Source: Candidatus Bathyarchaeota archaeon (GTDB taxonomy: Archaea; Thermoproteota; Bathyarchaeia; Bathyarchaeales; Bathycorpusculaceae). Taken from it: a DNA stretch of 54,574 nt. The stretch is taken from positions 1 through 54,574 of the forward strand of contig JAAYYI010000074.1 of the NCBI GenBank assembly GCA_012515445.1. The letters run 5' to 3'. Within the stretch, counting starts at the first letter, position 1. Each line of letters begins with the position of its first letter. Under the pieces are notes generated by a model. That model was not told the origin of the DNA, did no database searches, and saw nothing but the letters and a program-made list of their open reading frames with translations. Below are positions 1 through 9,307 of the stretch, piece after piece. The position numbers and the translations under genes were made by a program.

Positions 1-383
1 TCGACGAAGCCAAACGAATCGAGCGACGGGAACGCTTCGCCAATGCGCCGTTGATAATCGTCGCCTGCCTGTCGATGGATGGCATGATGGCTTTTGCGGA
101 TGAGCAGCGGCAACGCATCGAACGCGACTTAGTAGTCGAAAGCTTAGCGGCGGCAATACAGAATATGCTCCTAACTGCGCATGGCTTGGGTTTGGGAGCC
201 TGCTGGTACTGTGCACCCGCCTTCTGCAAACCAACCGTCCGAAAAATGCTGCGTATACCCGAAACGGTTGAGCCCACAGCGCTGATCACTATCGGCTATC
301 CTGCTGAGTCGCCAGCTGCACCGCCGAAAAAGACGCTTGCTGAATACTGCTATGCCGACTGCTGGGGCAAACCGTTGCGCTGA
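1..383 (+). CDS. Nitroreductase family protein, C-terminal part (5' end outside window)
   Basis: The frame is open from base 3, so the gene begins upstream of the window; the TTG at 51 is internal. About 127 residues are visible. They show the end of the FMN-dependent nitroreductase fold: a run of small residues in an amphipathic helix (SLAAAIQNMLLTAHGLGLGA) followed by CWY and a closing GYP motif. This helix and the ITIGYP strand are typical of nitroreductases and of the C-terminal domain of FbiB-like F420 enzymes. The substrate cannot be named from this part. A copy of dispersed repeat 1 begins four bases after the TGA stop. Confidence 0.75.
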   Translation, partial: DEAKRIERRERFANAPLIIVACLSMDGMMAFADEQRQRIERDLVVESLAAAIQNMLLTAHGLGLGACWYCAPAFCKPTVRKMLRIPETVEPTALITIGYPAESPAAPPKKTLAEYCYADCWGKPLR

Positions 384-386
384 AAA

Positions 387-508
387 AATTTCAAATTAGA
401 AGAAGAGAACTCAGCCCTGCTACTTCAGCTTCCATAACTTTTTGCAGAAGATTGCTTTTTTGTTCTACTGTTGTTTTGGGTTGCAGGCTGGTTGAGGCGA
501 CAGTACAA
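387..508 (+). repeat. Dispersed repeat 1, copy 1
   Basis: About 120 bp that recurs at 40708-40836 in the same orientation and at 23811-23936 in the opposite one. It starts with AAATTAGAAGAAGA, then a CCCTGCTA core, TAACTTTTTGCAGAAGATTGC, and ends in GGCGACAGTACAA. In this copy the terminal hairpin seen in the other two is decayed (the right arm reads ACAAGG instead of ACAACC). It lies directly after the stop of the nitroreductase gene. Confidence 0.7.
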
Positions 509-593
509 GGTCCGTTTTATTTAACAGACGATTTTTCGATCTACTGCAAATATCAAATGTTAAAAGGGCGCTAATTAGCTTGAAAGAGGATAC

Positions 594-1100
594 TTAGCAC
601 ATCTTTCTAAAGTGCTTGTTCCAAAGGACCGTGGAGAGGTATCCGCCTATAGCGCCGCTGAAGATGCCCATAACCAGAATCGGCGCGGCAAGGCTTGTTT
701 CCATTGGAAGAACTGCCAGCAGGACTCCGGTTGTGTAGTAACTCAAAAAACCCACTAGCCCCGTACTAATAGCCAACGCCGTAACCATTCGACTGAGCTT
801 AACCTTCTCTTTTGAGTGTACTTTCAGAGTCGAAAAGGAAACGTCTATCAGTACACCGTATAAGAAGGCAAAGAGGAAAGCGAATAATCCTAAAGCGGGC
901 CTAAGAAACGCGGCTAAGACACCGCCGATTATGCCAACGTATGTTGCGCCGAACCGTCCTGTCATTAAGGCAGACGTTGCGAGTAGAACCGATTCAATTA
1001 TGATAAACATTTTATCTAGTGGAAAGGGCAGGAAGACTTTTGTTATGGCTATTATGGCCCCAAAAAGGGCAATTATGACTAGTAGTTTGGTTCTATGCAA
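594..1100 (-). CDS. Integral membrane protein, ECF transporter S-component-like
   Basis: The 168 residues are almost wholly hydrophobic, with about five membrane segments. Short glycine- and alanine-rich helices and the FPLDK loop after the first helix resemble substrate-binding S components of energy-coupling-factor vitamin transporters. No ATPase or EcfT partner lies next to it, so it would depend on a shared energising module elsewhere. The start at the ATG at 1100 gives a natural first membrane helix. The vitamin cannot be assigned. It could also be an unrelated small membrane protein. Confidence 0.6.
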   Translation of the reverse strand: MHRTKLLVIIALFGAIIAITKVFLPFPLDKMFIIIESVLLATSALMTGRFGATYVGIIGGVLAAFLRPALGLFAFLFAFLYGVLIDVSFSTLKVHSKEKVKLSRMVTALAISTGLVGFLSYYTTGVLLAVLPMETSLAAPILVMGIFSGAIGGYLSTVLWNKHFRKMC

Positions 1101-1448
1101 AGGTTTCTCCGCCGTTTAGATTAAGAAGAGTCTGGATGCGCCTGCTTGTTTTTGGAGTGCTATTTGCCCATGTCATTTAGCGCTACTGCCTTTTGCCAGT
1201 TAAGGCCTTGCTTCTTATAAAAAGTTTGCGAAATCAGCAAAATAAACGCTGATATATACCGAGTTTCGCAAATATCACCGTGCATATTAGGATGCCCAAT
1301 AGGAAAAAATGCGATATTACAGGACATTGATCATATAGAGCACTCGGGCAACACAAGCGAGTCTGAGTTAACAGGTTTGTTCATGGCTCAGGAGGTAATA
1401 ATTGAATACCAATTAGTATGGCGACGGCATGCACACAGCATTACGCAG
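1101..1448. other. Intergenic region with a nested inverted repeat
   Basis: No gene is seen in these 348 bases. They hold an inverted repeat: TTTGCGAAATCAGC at 1225-1238 faces GCTGAT at 1248-1253 and TTTCGCAAA at 1264-1272. The 9-base outer arms match perfectly and the inner ATCAGC/GCTGAT arms pair too. It sits upstream of the membrane protein gene and downstream of the TrmB-type regulator, so it could be an operator for the former or a hairpin in a transcript. Confidence 0.5.
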
Positions 1449-2267
1449 CTAGAGTGAATCCCAAATTCTTTGAAATGAGTTCTGTGCAAAGCCAACTAGA
1501 CACGGATGATTGGTTATTATTAATGGCGATTCTGCGATGCGTCTATCGGGGTAGTGGCTGAAGTTCATTTGTTCTTGGTCAAAAATAACCGAGTTCATTT
1601 GGAGACAGCCAACAACTTTTTTTACTGTAGTGTTTTCGTTGTTGTGCGCTCTGTTTATTTCAGACGGCAGGTCTTGCGAATGGTTAGGCATCCCAAGAAT
1701 GATTCGATATTTTACGCCCCTTTCTACCGCTTTTTTATAATTTTCCATACATCGATTAGCAATGTATAGAAATCTTGGTAAAAATGATATAATATCGATT
1801 GATGAGTTAGCGGCGTCGTGCTGCTGCTTAATTTTTGCTATGATTCTTCTTCGCCCCTCGATTGAGATTATCTTGTATTCACTTTCCAGGTCTGACTCTT
1901 GGTTGCTTTGAAATTGATTTGAAAAATAGCCCAATTCTGTTTGCAATAGACTAATGTCATGGAATTTTTCGTCAATACATGCTTGTAACCCCAAGGAGGG
2001 GGGCACCGCCTTGAATTTTAAGGGGCAACCTAATTCCCTATCAACTAAACCGATTTCTTGAAGTTCATTTAGTGCTCTATACACTTCTGTTCTGGGAGAG
2101 CCTGCCCAGTGGGCGATAATGCGGGCTTCAGCTTTGCCATTAAGAAGGAGATTAAGGTATATGTTGGCCTGCATTCCGGTTAGGCCTAGCTGTATTAAAT
2201 ATTGTAAGCCCTCGTTTTTTGATAGATGAAGGGTTTTTGCATTGTACTTTTCTTCTAGATCTTGCAA
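1449..2267 (-). CDS. TrmB-family transcriptional regulator
   Basis: A 272-residue protein with an N-terminal winged helix-turn-helix (about residues 25-90): LGLTGMQANIYLNLLLNG, then ARIIAHWAGSPRTEVYRALNEL as recognition helix, then a wing. This is the TrmB domain common in archaeal sugar and metabolic regulators. The C-terminal half (about 130-270) is an alpha/beta domain with a phospholipase-D-like or TrmB effector fold, containing a long region of alternating strands. It is divergent from the PQQ-repeat surface protein gene at 2512 and separated from it by about 245 bp, so it may control that gene. The effector is unknown. Confidence 0.8.
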   Translation of the reverse strand: MQDLEEKYNAKTLHLSKNEGLQYLIQLGLTGMQANIYLNLLLNGKAEARIIAHWAGSPRTEVYRALNELQEIGLVDRELGCPLKFKAVPPSLGLQACIDEKFHDISLLQTELGYFSNQFQSNQESDLESEYKIISIEGRRRIIAKIKQQHDAANSSIDIISFLPRFLYIANRCMENYKKAVERGVKYRIILGMPNHSQDLPSEINRAHNNENTTVKKVVGCLQMNSVIFDQEQMNFSHYPDRRIAESPLIITNHPCLVGFAQNSFQRIWDSL

Positions 2268-2440
2268 AAATATCCCTATTGAGTCTTATCGTTAATCTTA
2301 GTATATTAAATTAACTAACTATATTGCTGTAGAAACTTTTTAGCCCTCTTTTTTCTGGTGGTTTGGCATCAGGTTCTTCAGGGACAGCATCGAAAATTCC
2401 GGTTTTTATGGTCTTTTGTATTATTAGCATATTAAGACAA

Positions 2441-2450
2441 AATTATATTA
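2441..2450 (+). promoter_or_regulatory. Candidate TATA box for the surface protein gene at 2512
   Basis: An AATTATATTA stretch about 70 bases before the start would place transcription initiation near 2471 and leave a short leader with GGAG at 2506-2509. A second A/T stretch (TATTTATA, 2481-2488) is a competing candidate that would give an almost leaderless message. Confidence 0.35.
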
Positions 2451-2511
2451 GCGCTGACTTCGAACAAAAAATGTCTATGATATTTATAGACTAAAGTCAA
2501 AAAAAGGAGAA

Positions 2512-5076
2512 ATGAACTTATTGAATGAAAAACCAAAAATTTTTACAATAGCGCTAATTCTGCTACTGACGATGTCTGCAATGATTACCTTTGCCCCTGC
2601 ACAAGCTATCGATATCCCAACCTTTTTGTTCGTCACCGCTACACCAGACCCTGTAGGAATTGGACAAATCGTTTACGTCGGCATCACTTTCAGCAGACCC
2701 ACACCAACAGGCTCGGGTTACAGTGGCGATCTCTATGAAGGCATAACTCTCGAAATAACAGATCCAGACGGAAAAACAACCACTTCTGGACCATACCTTG
2801 CAAGCCCAGTCGCAGGCGTAGTCTATAACTTTACACCCGATAAACTCGGCAATTACACAATCCAAGCATTCTATCCTGGACAAGTATTAAAAGGCTATAA
2901 TCCAGAGAATCCCACCATCAGTAGCAGTAGTCGAAATCTGATTGGCAGTAAAATGTTACCAAGTGAAAGCAGTATAAAGACTTTGACAGTACAGCAAGAG
3001 CAAGTAAAACCAATATATCAGACTCCTCCTCTTCCAACTGAATACTGGACGCGCCCAATACATGGGCTTAACTGGAATTGGGGAGCAGAAATAGGGTCTA
3101 ACTGGTTTGGATTAGGTGGTTCCGGCGGATACGACGCAACCGGAAACGTCCAGCCAGTAGGTACAGCACCAAACTCACCACATATAATGTGGACAAAAGC
3201 AACACAATTCGGAGGCCAACCCGGATACCCAATCACCAGCGACACATCCGCCACTTACAGTTCAATCTCACTACTTCAATCATACTTCCAACCAATTTGC
3301 ATACTCAACGGAATACTCTATTACAATGTATATGACGGCAGCCCAAGTTCCAACCTGTTAGGTTGGAGAGCTGTAGACGTACGCACAGGAGAAGTAATAT
3401 GGGACAAACCCGCGGGCCAAACAGGCAAAGAGACCCTTGCATGGGGTCAAATAGTCAACTACGATAACTTCCAGGAGTACGGATCAAATGCATTCCTATA
3501 TAGTTCACCCGGAGGCGGAGGATTCTTCGGCTCTACAGCGCGTTGGTTCGGAATATACGATGCATATACTGGAAACTTTTTGGCAAATGTTACTGATGCT
3601 ATCAGCACAAGCAAGATAATGCAGTCCGTTGAATCATCGACAGAAACTGAAGGAATGATAATCGGCTACTACGTTTCTGGTGGCAATCTTTGCCTCTACA
3701 ACTACACTAAGCTAGTAAGTCCGGCTTCAGGTATGATGTCTGGTTTTATCCGTGCAACAGGCAATATTAACGGTTCCAATCCGGCAGCTACAGAATGGAA
3801 AACACCACTTCCGACAACATTCAACGGCGACACCATCAGTTTAAGCATTTCCATGGTAACCCCTGAAGTAATTCTTATGCGTCAAGTACCTAATGCGATT
3901 ACGTATCAAGGGGTCACAGCAGGCTATCAATACGTCGCAGGCTTCGATGCAAAAACAGGCGCTAAACTGTGGGGACCAATAAACCAAACACTACCCGCAT
4001 ATGAAGACACAAGTGTATTATGCGCCGGTCAAGGCTACTATGTAATGCATAACAAGGATAAGGATCTAGCATGGGGCTATAGTCTAACAACTGGTCAATT
4101 GCAATGGGGTCCAGTTCAACTCCAAGGAGGCGGCGATAGCTCTGTTTGGCGTGACGGTGAAATCGCTTACGGCAAAGTCTACATCTTTGACCTCGGCGGC
4201 TACGTAAATGCCATAGACCTTGAAACAGGACAGGTTGCATGGACATTCTATGCTGGAGATGCAGGCTATGACACTCCCTTTGAAAGCTACCCAATTTTCG
4301 GCTACAATCGACATATGATATCAGATGGAAAACTTTTCCTCTCAGAAGGATGTATGTACACCGTGCCATTACATCCGGCCTACCGACTTGCCATAAACTG
4401 CACTGATGGAACTCTAGTATGGAAAGTATTACAGTACAGCTCTACAGCTAGTTGTACTGTAGGCGACGGCTACTTGATTTCATGGAATAGCTTTGACAAC
4501 CAGATATACAGCTTCGGCAAGGGACCAAGCGCCACTACAGTTTCAGCATCTCCGAAGGTTTCAGTGTATGGCAGCAGCGTACTAATAGAGGGTACAGTCA
4601 TGGACATATCCGGCGGTACATCGCAGGACGTAATCACAACACGCTTTCCAAACGGACTTCCAGCTGTTTCTGGTGATAGCATGGAAGCTTGGATGGAATA
4701 TGCCTACATGCAGCAGATTAGGCCAACCGACGCAACCGGCGTTGAAGTGATGCTTGCTATAGTAGATGCAAATGGCAACTATCGTACAATCGGCACAGCC
4801 ACAAGTGATGCAGACGGCTTCTTTAGCTTTAACTGGACACCTGACATCGAGGGAAAATACACTGTATACGCAACTTTTGCTGGCTCTGAATCATACTACG
4901 CTTCACATGCTGTCTCGGCATTCACCGTTGACTCAGCGCCAGTCACTGCAACACCAATACCGACACCAGTGCCGTCAATGGCTGACCTATACTTCATGCC
5001 CGCAATCATCGGCGTCATAGTTGCCATCATCATCGTCGGCGCGGTACTAGCACTGCTCGTAACAAAAAAACCTTAA
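2512..5076 (+). CDS. Secreted PQQ-like beta-propeller surface protein with C-terminal membrane anchor
   Basis: An 854-residue exported protein. Residues 1-33 form a signal peptide ending in an alanine-rich cleavage region. An N-terminal Ig-like domain follows. The central region carries PQQ/pyrrolo-quinoline-type propeller blades, recognisable by repeated [A/D]-x-[D/T]-x-x-TG-x-x-x-W motifs (VRTGEVIWDKP, AKTGAKLWGP, TTGQLQWGP, LETGQVAW). A second Ig-like domain (about 690-810) precedes a short Thr-Pro linker and one membrane helix ending in TKKP. Start ATG has GGAG five bases upstream. These proteins are common in TACK archaea as cell-surface or S-layer-associated proteins; the ligand is unknown and a quinone cofactor is not implied. 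Confidence 0.85.
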   Translation: MNLLNEKPKIFTIALILLLTMSAMITFAPAQAIDIPTFLFVTATPDPVGIGQIVYVGITFSRPTPTGSGYSGDLYEGITLEITDPDGKTTTSGPYLASPVAGVVYNFTPDKLGNYTIQAFYPGQVLKGYNPENPTISSSSRNLIGSKMLPSESSIKTLTVQQEQVKPIYQTPPLPTEYWTRPIHGLNWNWGAEIGSNWFGLGGSGGYDATGNVQPVGTAPNSPHIMWTKATQFGGQPGYPITSDTSATYSSISLLQSYFQPICILNGILYYNVYDGSPSSNLLGWRAVDVRTGEVIWDKPAGQTGKETLAWGQIVNYDNFQEYGSNAFLYSSPGGGGFFGSTARWFGIYDAYTGNFLANVTDAISTSKIMQSVESSTETEGMIIGYYVSGGNLCLYNYTKLVSPASGMMSGFIRATGNINGSNPAATEWKTPLPTTFNGDTISLSISMVTPEVILMRQVPNAITYQGVTAGYQYVAGFDAKTGAKLWGPINQTLPAYEDTSVLCAGQGYYVMHNKDKDLAWGYSLTTGQLQWGPVQLQGGGDSSVWRDGEIAYGKVYIFDLGGYVNAIDLETGQVAWTFYAGDAGYDTPFESYPIFGYNRHMISDGKLFLSEGCMYTVPLHPAYRLAINCTDGTLVWKVLQYSSTASCTVGDGYLISWNSFDNQIYSFGKGPSATTVSASPKVSVYGSSVLIEGTVMDISGGTSQDVITTRFPNGLPAVSGDSMEAWMEYAYMQQIRPTDATGVEVMLAIVDANGNYRTIGTATSDADGFFSFNWTPDIEGKYTVYATFAGSESYYASHAVSAFTVDSAPVTATPIPTPVPSMADLYFMPAIIGVIVAIIIVGAVLALLVTKKP

Positions 5077-5094
5077 AAGTGAAAGAATGACCAA

Positions 5095-5112
5095 TCTTTC
5101 CCTCCCTTTTTT
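5095..5112 (+). terminator. Pyrimidine-tract terminator after the PQQ surface protein gene
   Basis: TCTTTCCCTCCCTTTTTT begins about 20 bases after the stop at 5076. A pyrimidine tract ending in six T is the usual form of an archaeal intrinsic terminator. Confidence 0.5.
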
Positions 5113-5268
5113 AGTCACAATAAGCCTTAAGCAGGGGCTGAGAGGCATCTGGACAAGTTATGTGGTTGCAGCCACTACAAATTTGCATAACTTCTTTTTT
5201 CCTCTCCTAATTCATTAATCCAGACGCCCCAGCAAACCCTGCTCTGCATAAAAAAAATTCTTGCATGG

Positions 5269-6639
5269 CTAACACAGCTTCTTTGGATTCCTAACTATAA
5301 CAGCGACTAACAGAACAACCAAGAGCGAGGTTAGAACTGCTAAAGCTGGCAACTCGGGAATTGTTGGCGAGGGTGATGGCATAGGTGAATATGATGGCAT
5401 CAGGCTTGTTGTGGGACTTGGAGATGCCGAAGTTGATGGCGGTACGGTTGGCGATGAAGTTGGCGTTGGTGCGGGTGTTGCTATTGGAGTCAAGGAGGGG
5501 CTGGGGGTGGGGATAGGTGTTGGTGGAGGTGGAGTTGGAGTTTGTGTTGGTGGATTTGGAGTTATTGTCGGTGGAATTGGAGTTGGAGTCGGCGGAGTGG
5601 GAGTTTGTGTTGGTGGGATTGGAGTTGGTGTTATTGGAATTGGAGTTGGTGTTGGTGTTGGACTCATAGTTACTACGGTTATTTGGTTATTGGTTCCTCC
5701 AATGTATAGCTTTGAAGTTGTCGGGTTCACTGTAGCCACTGTACTGAAACTGTCTAAGTACCAACTGAACTTCAAACTTGCCATGATACCCTGTGTGGAG
5801 CCGTCAAGCACATCCAGTGTATAGTAATCAGCGGTGTAAACGTAGTTGTGTACGGCATCGATTGCCAGTACATCACCGGGGTAAATTTGCCCAACCGCGG
5901 CTAGTGTGTCTCCGTTATAGATTGCCTGTTTCATATAGAGCAAGTTAGTGTAGGGATTAACGGTTATTTCCTCGCTGAAGGCGGTAAACGAAACGGTTGA
6001 TATTATGGTGTTGGTAGCTCCGTCGATGATATTGATGTTGTCTTTTCCAGTCCACGCGATGTACACCTTGTTAGTTACAGGATTAACTGCTCCGCTCATT
6101 GTTTCGATGTATGGATGAGTGTCGCTGCCGGGAATGTTCACCGTTGCCACCAAACTTAGCGTGGTACCATCATATACTTTAACCACGTCAAACTTGCCTG
6201 AAGTTGCAGTGCGAACGCAGTAGTATACCAGATTTGTCACGGGATTAACTAAGATAACATTGTCATATGAAATGTACACCCAGTCGGGAAGTGCTCCAGC
6301 TTGCTGGTTTGTGGCGCCGTCCAGCACCAAAACGTTGTTTCCTTCAACTACAGCGAACACACGATTAGTCTTAGGGTTGACTGCTATGTCGTCTACGCTG
6401 TCAACTGTTGGAATCTGAGTAACCACAGTATCTGTGGTTCCGTCGATAACTACAATGCCTGTATCGGTGCCTACGTAAATTCGATTGGTTTCGTCATTGA
6501 CTGCGATGCAATTCGGCGTGTTACTTAGGGAAATGGTTGCGGTGATGTTTAGGGATCCGTCGGATTTAACATTCGGCAATGCAAATGCAGAAAAAGCAAA
6601 AAGACCGAGCATCAAGATGCAAAAAGCTTTTTTCCTCAC
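5269..6639 (-). CDS. YVTN-family beta-propeller surface protein with Thr-Pro stalk
   Basis: A 456-residue exported protein. Residues 1-26 are a signal peptide. Residues 30-320 form a YVTN/40-residue-repeat propeller: repeated blades of the form I-A-V-N-x-x-T-N-R-[IV]-Y-V followed by V-[IV]-D-G-[AT]-T. Residues about 330-425 are a Thr-Pro/Ser-Pro stalk. The C-terminus is PELPALAVL, one hydrophobic helix and a basic tail (RNPKK), which resembles an archaeosortase-type PEF-CTERM sorting signal. It is convergent with the gene at 2512. The start ATG has the run AGGTG just upstream on its strand. Likely cell-surface; the partner is unknown. Confidence 0.85.
   Translation of the reverse strand: MRKKAFCILMLGLFAFSAFALPNVKSDGSLNITATISLSNTPNCIAVNDETNRIYVGTDTGIVVIDGTTDTVVTQIPTVDSVDDIAVNPKTNRVFAVVEGNNVLVLDGATNQQAGALPDWVYISYDNVILVNPVTNLVYYCVRTATSGKFDVVKVYDGTTLSLVATVNIPGSDTHPYIETMSGAVNPVTNKVYIAWTGKDNINIIDGATNTIISTVSFTAFSEEITVNPYTNLLYMKQAIYNGDTLAAVGQIYPGDVLAIDAVHNYVYTADYYTLDVLDGSTQGIMASLKFSWYLDSFSTVATVNPTTSKLYIGGTNNQITVVTMSPTPTPTPIPITPTPIPPTQTPTPPTPTPIPPTITPNPPTQTPTPPPPTPIPTPSPSLTPIATPAPTPTSSPTVPPSTSASPSPTTSLMPSYSPMPSPSPTIPELPALAVLTSLLVVLLVAVIVRNPKKLC
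5400..5668 (-). repeat. Low-complexity Thr-Pro-coding tandem repeat
   Basis: The stretch is made of imperfect short units rich in GGAGTTGG and GGTGTTGG on the plus strand, encoding the TP/PTPIP stalk of the YVTN protein. The GT-skew of this strand produces a long spurious Gly/Val reading frame on the opposite strand. Confidence 0.7.
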
Positions 6640-7113
6640 TTTTTCACCTCTATCCGGTTAATTTTAGAGAAAAATTAGCCAATTTTTTGATTATTAAACG
6701 AATCTACTAAAATGCCTGTCGCCATTAAGGATAATAAAATATTAAAAGTTATTCTCAACCGCTGAAATTTTGTTATCGCTTATGTTAAACTTTAGATACT
6801 GAAAACAGGCTATTTGTTTTAAAACATATTCAAAAGAGTAATTTAATAAACCGCCAGAGGGCTGGGATAGGAATCTAACCTGTATAAAGCAACTTTTACA
6901 GTCTACCGCCTCAGCGATTAAACCACTCTATTATAGCAAGCGTTTCTCCTAAGAGCAATAACGCATTAGGCGTTTAGGGAGTTTTTAATCGCATAATAAT
7001 GGTTAAGAAATCTTGCAGATTAGCAATTTTAGGTATTTCATGTGTTAAAATTTAGGCAAAATTTTTAAAGAAAAACAAACAAATAAGCGCTTACCAACCA
7101 AGGTGTATAAAAA
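6640..7113. other. Intergenic region between two surface-protein genes
   Basis: A 474-base, A/T-rich region between two divergent surface-protein genes. It holds a decayed tRNA at 6860-6932, a candidate TATA element TTTTTAAA at 7062-7069, and AAGGTG at 7100-7105 as the ribosome-binding site of the gene at 7114. No other gene is evident. Confidence 0.6.
6860..6932 (-). pseudogene. Decayed tRNA-Cys copy (tRNA pseudogene)
   Basis: Read on the minus strand this 73-base stretch follows the intact tRNA-Cys at 11538-11610 closely: the D-arm core ATCGCTGAGGCGGTAG and the GCTTTATA variable region are identical. It cannot fold as a working tRNA. The 5' acceptor strand reads AATAGAG and does not pair with the 3' strand CCCAGC. 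The anticodon arm has an extra base, and the T stem has a mismatch. The anticodon position reads GTA rather than GCA. It is best read as a duplicated and decayed tRNA-Cys. Confidence 0.75.
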
Positions 7114-7899
7114 ATGAGGAAAGCATTTTTGATAAAAAGTTGCATACTGATGCTATGCAGTGTATTCTTGCTATTAACCATAGAAACCGCCTTTGCAGCT
7201 GAACCAGGCTACACCTTAATAGAAGCATACCAAACCACCGCAGCCACTGTTGACGGAAAATGGACAACCGCTACAGAATGGAGCGACGCCTACATTTTGC
7301 CCATGACTGGCACAACCTTAGGCGCAAATGGCATATGGGCTTACAAAATGGATTCAAGCTCAACTTACCTGATGTCATTTCTCATAGAATCCCCTGACAG
7401 TACCAATGATGCAACCGACAAATGGGTAATTTGCATAGATGGCTCCAATGACGGCGGTACTGCTCCGAAGGCAGATGACGTAAAGATCGAGATCACTGGA
7501 CACACAACCTTGACGATGTATGTAGGAACCGGAACAGCCTGGAGTGTTATAGCAAACAAGGCAGTAACATGGAAGGACAGCTTAGCTACATCCGCCTATA
7601 ACTCCGCAAACCACTACATCCTAGAGCTGAAAGCAGATAAGGGCGCTTTAGGTGACTGGGGCGCGAACCCACCACCGCACGGAGTCTACGTTTCAATGTA
7701 TGACGCAAGCAATACAGCCGCTGGAACAGTAGCGTGGCCGCCTACTTCAGCTGACAACCCGAGCCGCTATGGACTGATAGCCTCCTATGATGCCACTGTT
7801 CCCGAGGGCACTTCAATAGCATTCATCACGGCACTATCGACATTCGCTGTTGCTGCTACGATATTTATGAAAAAACGTGTGAGCCTGCCTAAGCTGTAA
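7114..7899 (+). CDS. Exported protein with DOMON/CBM9-like beta-sandwich domain and PEF-CTERM-like tail
   Basis: A 261-residue protein with a signal peptide (residues 1-28, cleavage after AFA). The body is a single beta-sandwich beginning ATVDGKWTTATEW, the hallmark opening of CBM9-like and DOMON-like domains that bind sugars or haem. Aspartate-rich loops (DGSNDGG, KADDVKIE) could bind metal or sugar. The C-terminus reads TVPEGTSIAF, then a hydrophobic helix and KKR, a tripartite sorting signal like those of two neighbouring surface proteins. The ATG has AAGGTG eight bases upstream. The ligand is unknown. Confidence 0.75.
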   Translation: MRKAFLIKSCILMLCSVFLLLTIETAFAAEPGYTLIEAYQTTAATVDGKWTTATEWSDAYILPMTGTTLGANGIWAYKMDSSSTYLMSFLIESPDSTNDATDKWVICIDGSNDGGTAPKADDVKIEITGHTTLTMYVGTGTAWSVIANKAVTWKDSLATSAYNSANHYILELKADKGALGDWGANPPPHGVYVSMYDASNTAAGTVAWPPTSADNPSRYGLIASYDATVPEGTSIAFITALSTFAVAATIFMKKRVSLPKL

Positions 7900-7920
7900 A
7901 GAGATAGCTTGCCCATCATC

Positions 7921-7942
7921 TCTTCCTTCTTTTTTGTTATTT
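7921..7942 (+). terminator. Pyrimidine-tract terminator after the CBM9-like gene
   Basis: TCTTCCTTCTTTTTTGTTATTT lies about 20 bases after the stop at 7899, the same form as the tract at 5095. Confidence 0.45.
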
Positions 7943-7983
7943 ACCTATCGAAGATTGCTTTGTTGAGCAAGAATTAGTAAGTG

Positions 7984-8003
7984 GAGCTGGGTGGGAATTG
8001 ACC
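7984..8003 (-). repeat. Imperfect copy of the tRNA-Cys 3' end
   Basis: On the plus strand GAGCTGG-GTGGGAATTGA matches the T-arm and acceptor end of tRNA-Cys (11537-11562) apart from a two-base and a one-base deletion. No tRNA 5' half accompanies it. Confidence 0.55.
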
Positions 8004-8059
8004 TTCGATGAATTCTGGCGTTTTAAAATCCAAAATCAAATTTTGTTCTTTACTATAAA

Positions 8060-8718
8060 TTCGTCTTTGTCATCCCTACACCCAAGGTGTTGATGAGATT
8101 TCTCGATTAATAGTTAAAACTCTCGATTCTATCAAGCAGAAGGATGTTTGATCTTAAACTGAAAGAAAGAGTTGGCGGTGGCACCATAATTTTTTTTCTT
8201 CTCTTGAGTTACCAAAAGATTTGCCCAATGTAGAAGATTCACTTCGAATGTCACTGGCTACAGAAAAAGCTTCACAAGCTAACGGAAAAGGCATCAATAG
8301 AACTAATGGAGCCCGGTCCAGTGGAGATCAGCTTGGCAGTAGCTCGAGCGACATTCGCGCCAGCGCCAAGTTAACAGTCACAGGGCAGACACGCTTGATA
8401 AAATATGAAGATCGGGCTTTTCTTTCAACCGCGACAGTTAGCGCACAGTAACTTGGTTAAAGGGAGCACCAGAAATTTTTCGCAACCCGAAGCTGTTACA
8501 AAACCAAAATAGACTCGTGTTATTATTGGTAAGTCTTGAGGTGGTTGTTGTTGAAGGAGTGGAAATGCGTATTGGTCGGACATCATAACGATATCGGCAA
8601 GACAATCGAAGAATGGGAAAAGGCAGGTTGGCGTCTACACACCTACCAAGCAACGGGAACCGTAGGGGCTGCGTCAGCTTTTGTCAATCATTACCTTCTG
8701 TTCGGTAGAGGCGAGTAG
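8060..8718 (+). pseudogene. Zone of decayed coding fragments, including a DUF4177-like remnant
   Basis: No intact gene is present. Short coding-like pieces follow in changing plus-strand frames. The piece at about 8085-8150 encodes GVDEISRLIVKTLDSIKQKDV, and another at 8200-8450 encodes TGQTRLIKYEDRAF. At 8530-8718 the reading LEVVVVEGVEMRIG passes after a frameshift into IEEWEKAGWRLHTYQA and NHYLLFGRG. The last pattern (short strand, GW-L helix end, final hydrophobic strand with a basic residue) resembles the small DUF4177 family. The zone lies between copies of the tRNA-Cys 3' end, as expected of remnants from an integrated element. Confidence 0.4.
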
Positions 8719-8828
8719 GTAAGCGGATGCGGGGTAAATAAGTGAGGGGAAAGCAAGAAAAACGAAGAGTGAAAATATCGAAGAGTGAATGAGTCTCTGC
8801 TGAAAACGTGTCTGTGGATATATCCATG

Positions 8829-8854
8829 GAGCTGGGGATGGGAATTGAACCCAT
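8829..8854 (-). repeat. Exact 26-bp copy of the tRNA-Cys 3' end (att-like)
   Basis: Identical over 26 bases to 11537-11562, which is the T arm, acceptor strand and discriminator of tRNA-Cys. No 5' tRNA half is present; instead a hairpin TTTCTTT-CGCA-AAAGAAA (8860-8877) abuts it. Archaeal integrases commonly use tRNA 3' ends as attachment sites and leave such copies at the far boundary of an integrated element. Confidence 0.65.
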
Positions 8855-8859
8855 TGGAC

Positions 8860-8877
8860 TTTCTTTCGCAAAAGAAA
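8860..8877. other. Perfect 7-bp hairpin beside the att-like repeat
   Basis: TTTCTTT (8860-8866) and AAAGAAA (8871-8877) pair perfectly around a CGCA loop, six bases from the tRNA-Cys 3'-end copy. It might be part of a recombination site or of a lost tRNA-like structure. Confidence 0.4.
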
Positions 8878-9285
8878 TCCCAGTCAAAGAAAGGCTCTTA
8901 CTGGTTTGCTCATTGGGTTGGGTTTTCATTTATTGTCACTTTTATGGTCCTACCTTCAAGTTGCTTAAAAGGGTTGTTTTTATCCTTATTTTATAAATTA
9001 AGGCTTGAATTGGGATTATTTACATAGAGGCTTTTTAGCAATCGTTAATTGTTAGATAGTATTCACTAAAAATATCTATATCTTTTACTCAACTGTGTGC
9101 TTGGTGTCAGTAATTATTAGGTTAAGCAATTGATTTTCTTACCAGTAACTGCTTAATTGGAAAGATTACTGTCTGTTTTTTACCCTTGATTACTGCTGAT
9201 AACGTGATTGAAAAATTTTTAACAGTAGATTATTGCGGAAAAATTACAAAGGGGCAGGGTATAAACTTGCTTGGGAAAAGGTATT

Positions 9286-9300
9286 GAAAAAAGAAGAGGG
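9286..9300 (-). terminator. Pyrimidine-tract terminator after the gene at 9308-10195
   Basis: On the minus strand CCCTCTTCTTTTTTC follows the stop codon within about eight bases. Confidence 0.45.
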
Positions 9301-9307
9301 GCTAACT

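Noticed and set aside
3962-4369. 135-codon minus-strand frame inside the PQQ protein gene
   Set aside because: It lies wholly inside a well-supported gene and has no independent family pattern or ribosome-binding site.
5411-5824. Gly/Val-rich open frame on the plus strand
   Set aside because: It is the reverse shadow of the Thr-Pro stalk of the YVTN protein; repetitive GT-rich codons make stops rare.
6860-6932. Functional tRNA-Tyr (GTA)
   Set aside because: The acceptor strands do not pair, the anticodon arm has an extra base and the sequence follows tRNA-Cys too closely; it is a decayed copy.
8785-9027. Aromatic-rich open frames near the tRNA-Cys copy
   Set aside because: They are read through the tRNA 3'-end copy and A/T-rich intergenic sequence; there is no start context or family pattern.
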